DNA from: JAGQSZ01 sp049647585
GTDB taxonomy: Bacteria; Actinomycetota; Acidimicrobiia; Acidimicrobiales; Microtrichaceae
DNA: 64,000 nucleotides
Direction of reading: 5' to 3'
Assembly: GCA_049647585.1 (NCBI GenBank)
Contig: JBARXY010000028.1
Location: 165,173-229,172 of the forward strand
Shown piece after piece: positions 60,501 to 64,000 of this stretch. Each line of letters opens with the position of its first letter. Positions within the stretch are counted from its first letter, which is position 1. Under the pieces are notes generated by a model. It was not told the DNA's origin, made no database searches, and worked only from the letters and a program-made list of their open reading frames with translations. The position numbers and the translations under genes were made by a program.

Positions 60501-61138
60501 CATTCTCGGTGAGCGACGGGCTCGGCGACACCTTCGATCAGGTGGTCGCTGAGATCGTCGGCTGGCGACTGGCTTCGTATCTGCTGAATGGTCGAGATGC
60601 TGAAGCCGATGGCGAGTCCGAGGATCACGACGTGGTCGATGGTGAGTCATCGCTCGACTCGACAGACCAGCTGGATCAGAACCGGGAGGCCGAAGGGCCG
60701 TCGCATCTCATAGGTGAGCGGTTCAGGAGGAACCAAATTTCTGAAATGTTCGGCCTGGACTTTAACCCTGCGAAGTGGAACTTGGGCCATGTATCACTAG
60801 GTGGCGACGTGGTGCTGTTCGTGACCCTGAAGAAGAGCAGCGCGATGCAATACGGCAGCGATTACGTCGACCACTTCGAGTCACCCTCAGAATTCGTATG
60901 GGCGTCACAGAACAGTGTTGGGCCAAGCGTGAAAAAGGGTCGTGAAATTCTCGGCGCGGTCGAGAACGGTGTGAGGCTGCACCTCTTCGTCCGGTTGAAG
61001 AAGGCAGACGTGGCCTTCGAATACTGCGGACTTGTCGAACCGATCAGCCACCATGGGGAGAAGCCAATGTCCGTGACCTTCCGCCTGAAGACTCCACTAG
61101 GACCCGACGCGGCCAAGCGATTCGTAACCGTCGGCTGA
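57596..61138 (+). CDS. HIT + phospholipase-D-nuclease + SF2 helicase + DUF3427-like multidomain protein
   Basis: A 1180-residue protein. HIT domain (about 34-160) with HLHIHV (His121, 123, 125). PLD-type nuclease (about 195-345) with a single HKD copy: His291, Lys293, then GSSNLSRSG. Superfamily 2 helicase (about 380-760): Walker A MATGLGKT (Lys421), DEFH (518-521), GLTATPQR, QQLGRGLR. A helical linker and a C-terminal domain about 1035-1165 (HLIGERFRRNQ, PSEFVWASQNSVGPSVKKGR, LHLFVRL) match DUF3427-bearing helicases. The ATP site to motif Ia spacing contains an insert (about 434-450). A GTG at 57686 just before the HIT fold is an alternative start. Such nuclease-helicase fusions suggest DNA restriction or repair. 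Confidence 0.9.
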   Translation: MSEGTGILTAWSWGRSQRHKRSRSSGPVADVSVFSSVAQSEWIASNRSAFAIFDGFPVSEGHALVISRREIATWWDASADEQIDLMSLVAEVKQILDHKFDPDGYNVGFNAGSAAGQTVDHLHIHVIPRRAGDVDDPRGGIRHVMPNLGNYLVPDLSDSRPPEWIAVPVALEPPQIRDSRRGAAVPTSATLIDSRGPRRMHHELIDCLRSTQFDRVDLLVSFIMKSGLRLIRDRLDESLARGALVRVLTTDYLNITDADALAELLDLSESHRAVTGALSIRVFSDPLTSFHPKAYLFHSSAGERAAGFVGSSNLSRSGIDGGIEWSLEVDQVTSLVESFDELWVDPRSRSLDHDFLRTYRTRWRSEVKRSTREIEIGAEVEPPAEPVEPRPIQIEGLQALRDARSAGHQAGLVVMATGLGKTWLAAFDSVDVIGASGVSQRALSTGAATGRVLFIAHREEILGQSRDVYRQVAPNLELGLYNGSEKQPDADVVFASIQTISRRLDLFSPDAFDYIVVDEFHHAAAASYRVVLDHFQPEFLLGLTATPQRMDGADLMALCGDNLVFECGLVEGIDRSALVPFHYWGIADVIDYEPIPWRNGKFDPQALAQAVETQARAEQTLDEWRNRCGGRTLAFCASVTHADFMAEYFNSAGVVAVAVHSGPTSASRVDAVDSLRDGTVEVVFTVDVFNEGVDIPEIDSVMMLRPTGSPVIFLQQLGRGLRISEGKDFLNVVDLVGNHASFLLKPRILLGLGSPLMPTNSQVMRAMAKGDFQMPAGCSVKFDLELIDIFAALVGSKGTSRAGALEEYCLDSAEEAGQRPTAVQAHAAGFDPAAARSRHGGWYSMLSSLRLLNDDEQAVVAAHGDLLRRIETEPITKSYKLVTLRALIADGTLRTGTTVAEVAQRSHRLIVADPRLVLDARSKAIPEPREVSPAAWKSFWRRNPLFHLAKSSANSPALFELDGDDFSPTFSVSDGLGDTFDQVVAEIVGWRLASYLLNGRDAEADGESEDHDVVDGESSLDSTDQLDQNREAEGPSHLIGERFRRNQISEMFGLDFNPAKWNLGHVSLGGDVVLFVTLKKSSAMQYGSDYVDHFESPSEFVWASQNSVGPSVKKGREILGAVENGVRLHLFVRLKKADVAFEYCGLVEPISHHGEKPMSVTFRLKTPLGPDAAKRFVTVG

Positions 61139-61236
61139 GGGCGAACTCGTGTTGCATGGTCGAGCGATGGAGAGGCGGAACCCTCAGCGGAATCTGCTGG
61201 CGTAGCAGATAGGGTCACGACAACTTCACGGTCGGG

Positions 61237-62376
61237 ATGAGGGAGTGGTTCGTGAACAACGCAGGGGATTCCGCTCGGCGCGTCGCCGAGTCAGCAACGC
61301 GGGCAGCGGAGACGCTTGAGCGCAAGGCGGCCAATGCTCGACGCGCGGCAGAGAACTACGCCAAGGGTGCAGAGGGTGAGGTGGCAGTCGCCAACTCGCT
61401 AGCGCCTCTAATTGCTGCAGGCTGGTATGTACTGAACGACCGAGTGATGCCGACCGGTGGAAACATCGATCACATAGTTGTCGGTCCAGGCGCTGTGGTG
61501 GTTCTCGACGCCAAAGCCTGGAATGGAAAGCTTGAGATTCGTGACGGGAAGCTTTACAACTCGGGCTGGAACAAGTCCGATGTCATCGAACATCTCCACC
61601 TCCAAGGCGACGTTGTACAGGACGCTCTGGGAGCCGACATAGCTGTCAATCGGGCGCTGGTCGTCACAACCCAGCCCGACTTGAAGCCTGAGTTCATCGG
61701 AGACGCAGGAATCCTTGGATTGAACTCCCTGTACGCCGAACTTGACCAGACCCCGACGATCTTCTCGCAGAGCGAGGTTGAAGCCATGTTCGCGAAGTTG
61801 GCAGAGGCGTTTCCTCTCTCGGGTACGGCTCCGCCTGCAGCGTCTGGACTGCAGATCGTCGACGGAGTCGAGTCAAGCGAACTCTTTGACCGAGCAAACC
61901 GGTTTCTCTACCTCAACCAATGGAGGAAGAACGGCCGGCACCGTGTCTATCTGAAGGACGAACACGGGGAAGAACTCGGAATGAAGGACCTTGTGACCGG
62001 TGAGATCAAGCTCAGTTTCCACGACGATGTGCTTGCCAAGGCGGTGCTTCGTGGCGCGACAGCCAAGGGAGTGGCCTTGGAGCAAGGTGATCTGCCGAAA
62101 CTTCCGATCGATATCCGTGGCGGTCGATTGCTTGGCTTGTTCGGCCGCATCTACACAACAGCGATGATCGGGAGCGTCTGGAACGGGCCAGGCAAGCGGT
62201 ATCTGTATGGGACTCTGGCTAACCCAGTCGACGGTGTATTCGAACTCGGCCACGTCGACCTCAAGACAGGCTGGGCCAAGCCGAAGTCGCAGGGCCCGGT
62301 CTCACGAGATCGCGGACCAGCCGAGCGGTATCTCGCCCTCCTGCGGGATCGACACCCTGTCCGATCCAGCGGTTGA
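61237..62376 (+). CDS. NERD (nuclease-related) domain protein
   Basis: A 379-residue protein. An Ala/Arg/Glu-rich coiled helix (1-42) precedes the NERD domain (about 43-155): AEGEVAVANSLAPLI, GWYVLNDRVMPTGGNIDHIVVGPGAVVVLDAKAWNGKLEI. Here Glu (GEVA), Asp (NIDHI) and Asp-x-Lys (LDAKAW) form the restriction-endonuclease-like catalytic set. The C-terminal 180 residues are unassigned, with strands (RVYLKDEHGEELGMKDLVTGEIKL, FELGHVDLKTGWAKP). NERD proteins are predicted nucleases. It follows the giant helicase-nuclease by 98 bases on the same strand, so a functional link is plausible. Confidence 0.88.
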   Translation: MREWFVNNAGDSARRVAESATRAAETLERKAANARRAAENYAKGAEGEVAVANSLAPLIAAGWYVLNDRVMPTGGNIDHIVVGPGAVVVLDAKAWNGKLEIRDGKLYNSGWNKSDVIEHLHLQGDVVQDALGADIAVNRALVVTTQPDLKPEFIGDAGILGLNSLYAELDQTPTIFSQSEVEAMFAKLAEAFPLSGTAPPAASGLQIVDGVESSELFDRANRFLYLNQWRKNGRHRVYLKDEHGEELGMKDLVTGEIKLSFHDDVLAKAVLRGATAKGVALEQGDLPKLPIDIRGGRLLGLFGRIYTTAMIGSVWNGPGKRYLYGTLANPVDGVFELGHVDLKTGWAKPKSQGPVSRDRGPAERYLALLRDRHPVRSSG

Positions 62377-62520
62377 TCCAAAGGGCCATGATGGTTCCAC
62401 GACCTACTCACTCGCTGGGACCGGTATCTGGAGCGGAGCGCTTCGCTAGGGCGATCAACCCGCTGACAGGCGCGAGGCACGGGCCGTCCAGGTTCTCGGC
62501 ACAGGTGACCAGACGGATGG

Positions 62521-62931
62521 ATGTCCCAGCGCATCGGTAGTTTCACAACGGCCCTACAGATGGGTGTTGCTTCCCCCAGCAATCTGCCATGTGGATCTGT
62601 TGTTCAAGGAAGTACTGTAAATGTCGATCCCGAAGTCGAACGCCACCACCTCTACCTGAAGCTGGAAGGGGTGCTTGTAGCAGAGGAAGTCACTGTCCTC
62701 ATGGAACATCTCCCACCAGTCGGCTGGGCCGAAGTAGCAACAAAGCAGGATCTTCAGCACGTGGAATCCGTCCTGAGTGCCGATATGGCGACCCTGGAGG
62801 CCAACCTTCGTGGGGCCATGTCCGATCTGGGTGCCGGGCTGTTCCGAGAGCAGCGAAATCAGATGTTTGCACTCGTGAGTTTCCAGACGGCACTGATGGC
62901 TGTAGGACTTGCGGTGCTTCGTCTTGTCTGA
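62521..62931 (+). CDS. Coiled-coil membrane-anchored protein A (apparent 5' frameshift)
   Basis: The open frame (136 residues from ATG 62521) resembles protein B at 63253-63663 from LEGVLVAEEVTVLMEHLPPVGWAEVATKQDLQHVESVL onward; the C-terminus is REQRNQMFALVSFQTALMAVGLAVLRLV, a single membrane anchor. The part before residue 38 has no match in B. A better ancestral start is ATG 62621 (with AAGGA upstream): MSI then reads out of frame by one base against B (LAITE), implying a 1-nt deletion near 62630. The current start (62521 or 62560) is therefore doubtful, and the gene may be a decayed copy. Function unknown; resembles bacterial CCDC90/DUF1640-like coiled-coil proteins. Confidence 0.55.
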   Translation: MSQRIGSFTTALQMGVASPSNLPCGSVVQGSTVNVDPEVERHHLYLKLEGVLVAEEVTVLMEHLPPVGWAEVATKQDLQHVESVLSADMATLEANLRGAMSDLGAGLFREQRNQMFALVSFQTALMAVGLAVLRLV

Positions 62932-63252
62932 CGGCGAAGCGTGAGGACGAAGCCCGGTCGTCATAGGTCGACTCTCCGGGCTTCGCCCAGAACTCCGTTC
63001 CCCGCCATGGCGACTTGTCAGCCTGGAGTCGAGAAGGTATCGATCGTCACCGTCGATGAATTCCAATCGACAAAGCCCCGGTAGCAGGACTCGCGTTGAG
63101 GTTGGACAGTTGTCACGGTGCTGACTGTGGGCATGAGGATCTTCCAACCGGATTCTCGCCATTGAATGTGCGAAGCAGATTGGTACTCTTGGCGAGCAGA
63201 TTCCATTTTCTGCGCTTCCCCCGACAACAGAATTTCAGTCAGGAGAAGCGCC
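62932..63252. other. Gap of 320 bases: stem-loop, then no supportable gene
   Basis: After gene A a 10-bp stem (CGAAGCCCGG at 62948-62957, CCGGGCTTCG at 62976-62985, 18-base loop) may stop transcription. The remainder holds no frame with a ribosome site on either strand. It must contain the promoter of gene B, but no confident -35/-10 pair was found. The region near 63170-63250 is AT-richer than its surroundings. Confidence 0.5.
62948..62985 (+). terminator. Stem-loop after coiled-coil gene A
   Basis: A perfect 10-bp inverted repeat with an 18-base loop sits 17 bases after the stop of gene A. There is no T-run, so termination would need Rho or be partial. Confidence 0.5.
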
Positions 63253-63663
63253 TTGGCGATCACCGAACTATCCAGATTTCAGTTACATCAACGCTTGAGA
63301 GAAGCGTTGGGCGACGATGAGGCAGAGACGCTCATGGAGCACCTACCGCCCCTCGGTTGGGCCGATGTGGCAACCAAACAGGATGTCCAGCACCTCGAGA
63401 CCGTCCTGCGTTCCGACATGGGAACCCTCGAGACCGGTTTGCGCGGTGACATGGCCAAGCTCGACACCGGTTTGCGCGGTGAAATGTCGGCTCTCTCAGC
63501 CACATTGCGAGGAGAGATGGTGGCTCTCTCCGCCACACTGCAAGGAGAAATGTCGGAACTGAGGGCGGACCTCTTTCGCGAGCAGCGGAACCAGACCTAC
63601 ACGCTGGTTAGCGCGCTGGCCGCTCTCATGGCCGTGATGCTGGCGGTGCTTCGTTTCACCTGA
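63253..63663 (+). CDS. Coiled-coil membrane-anchored protein B with 11-residue repeats
   Basis: A 136-residue protein from TTG 63253, which has AGGAGAAG 5 bases before. N-terminal LAITELSRFQLHQRLREALGDDEAETLMEHLPPLGWADVATKQDVQHLETVL is followed by tandem 11-residue repeats: DMGTLETGLRG, DMAKLDTGLRG, EMSALSATLRG, EMVALSATLQG, EMSELRADLFR. One C-terminal membrane helix follows (TYTLVSALAALMAVMLAVLRF). The pattern is that of CCDC90/MCU-regulator-like bacterial proteins, long trimeric or tetrameric stalks of unknown role. Protein A at 62521 has one repeat only. The frame starts at 63166 upstream without support. Confidence 0.8.
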   Translation: MAITELSRFQLHQRLREALGDDEAETLMEHLPPLGWADVATKQDVQHLETVLRSDMGTLETGLRGDMAKLDTGLRGEMSALSATLRGEMVALSATLQGEMSELRADLFREQRNQTYTLVSALAALMAVMLAVLRFT

Positions 63664-63713
63664 GCGGGCGCTCGGTCTCCGGCCAAATGCCTTGACCTGT
63701 CGAAACAAAACGT

Positions 63714-63746
63714 CTGAGGCCCCGATCGGTGAGATCGGGGCCTCAG
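63714..63746. terminator. Bidirectional rho-independent terminator
   Basis: CTGAGGCCCCGATC-GGTGA-GATCGGGGCCTCAG is a perfect 14-bp stem with a 5-base loop. On the minus strand it is followed by ACGTTTTGTTTC and on the plus strand by GTTCCCTTTTGG. It lies between coiled-coil gene B and tRNA-Ser(GGA), which converge here. Confidence 0.9.
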
Positions 63747-63761
63747 GTTCCCTTTTGGATA

Positions 63762-63849
63762 TGGCGGAGACGGTGGGATTCGAACCCACGGTGAGTTGCC
63801 CCACACACGCTTTCCAAGCGTGCCGATTCGGCCGCTCTCGCACGTCTCC
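63762..63849 (-). tRNA. tRNA-Ser, anticodon GGA
   Basis: Class II tRNA on the minus strand: acceptor GGAGACG...CGTCTCC, discriminator G and encoded CCA; D arm GCGAGAGCGG; anticodon loop TTGGAAA (GGA); long variable arm (TGGGGCAACTCACC region); T arm GTGGGTTCGAATCCCAC. Its terminator lies just downstream at 63714-63746. It is a second serine tRNA 11 kb from the CGA isoacceptor. Confidence 0.95.
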
Positions 63850-63886
63850 GAGCGGAGAGGATAGTCTGAACTCTCACTCGTGTTTT

Positions 63887-63998
63887 CAGGTGGCGGCCGG
63901 GTCCTGTGCAATCGCAGCCCGTGAATCGGGTCAGGGCCGGAAGGCAGCAGCTCTCAGCGGAACCTACGGTGTGCCGCAGATCGCCTGGCCGCCTCCTG
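63887..63998 (+). ncRNA. ffs: Signal recognition particle RNA (small bacterial type)
   Basis: The plus strand shows the SRP RNA core: GGGTCAGGGCCGGAAGGCAGCAG (helix 8 with GGAA tetraloop), AGCGGAACCTACGGTGTGCC and a complementary end pair CAGGTGGCGGCC / GGCCGCCTCCTG closing the molecule with one mismatch. Length about 112 bases is that of the small 4.5S-like form. With Ffh it targets ribosomes to the membrane. The 3' end is only 2 bases from the window edge, so exact ends are not certain. It is divergent from tRNA-Ser(GGA). Confidence 0.93.
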
Positions 63999-64000
63999 AA

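Noticed and set aside
52359..63849. Serine tRNA 3' ends as attachment-site direct repeats
   Set aside because: The shared bases are those any two serine tRNAs share (TGGCGGAGA, T-arm); no flanking identity extends beyond the genes and no integrase is present.

Overview
The window is GC-rich, densely coded and clearly actinobacterial. Signs are a run of flavin/F420-type luciferase-like oxidoreductases, many GTG/TTG starts, a NarL-type two-component system, an authentic formylglycine-generating enzyme, DUF2510/DUF5684-type membrane protein architecture, and the small signal-recognition-particle RNA. Gene order (xseAB, usp, bioY, uppP, tadA, tRNA-Ser, ilvE, SRP RNA) mixes chromosomal housekeeping genes with accessory blocks. 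I cannot place the genus from the sequence alone; an Acidimicrobiia-like or other free-living soil/marine actinobacterium would fit.

Layout. 0-9.4 kb is mostly housekeeping: a truncated secreted Pro/Thr-rich protein running off the left edge, a NarL regulator/kinase pair, two overlapping alpha/beta-hydrolases (the second lacks its nucleophile), exonuclease VII, a universal stress protein, a Tat-exported PhoX-like protein and the biotin transporter subunit BioY. About 9.4-46.4 kb is one large CoA-dependent catabolic island. It holds five TetR-type regulators, a complete branched-chain-type ABC importer, an acyl-CoA carboxylase (alpha and beta), an acyl-CoA ligase, two enoyl-CoA hydratases, a thiolase, an acyl-CoA dehydrogenase, two short-chain dehydrogenases, a phytoene-desaturase-like FAD enzyme, five luciferase-like monooxygenases/reductases, several SnoaL-like and VOC proteins, a TIM-barrel isomerase, a phytanoyl-CoA-dioxygenase-like enzyme, two AttH/CrtC-like lipocalin-fold proteins and two aminoglycoside-phosphotransferase-like proteins with DUF6285 partners. 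Together they read as uptake, CoA activation, ring or branch oxidation, carboxylation and beta-oxidation of a hydrophobic substrate (terpenoid, steroid or alicyclic acid) that I cannot name.

Control of the island is visible in the DNA. Two families of palindromic operators each recur at three promoters: a 14-bp CAACC(R)(R)CCGTTTG motif (10279, 31999, 33000) and an 18-bp A(C/T)TTACTA-N6-AAGT motif (12918, 20374, 25964). Two closely related TetR paralogues (9461-10129 and 17905-18576) are the natural candidates to bind them. Three further palindromes lie next to the other TetR genes or before the dioxygenase gene.

46.4-55.9 kb is housekeeping and stress functions: UppP, a polytopic membrane protein, FGE, Hsp20, a DUF2510 membrane protein, a MazEF-type toxin-antitoxin pair, tRNA-Ser(CGA) with terminator, tadA, ilvE, a CoA-binding protein and a DOPA-dioxygenase-like protein. 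55.9-63.7 kb is an accessory, possibly defensive block: an HTH-nucleotidyltransferase fusion, a fructosamine-kinase-like protein, a giant HIT + phospholipase-D-nuclease + SF2 helicase + DUF3427-like protein, a NERD-domain protein, and two paralogous coiled-coil membrane-anchored proteins, one with an apparent 1-nt deletion at its ancestral start. The right edge carries tRNA-Ser(GGA) and the SRP RNA gene. The 320-bp stretch 62932-63252 is the only gap above 300 bases. No CRISPR array, rRNA, insertion sequence or phage gene was seen.
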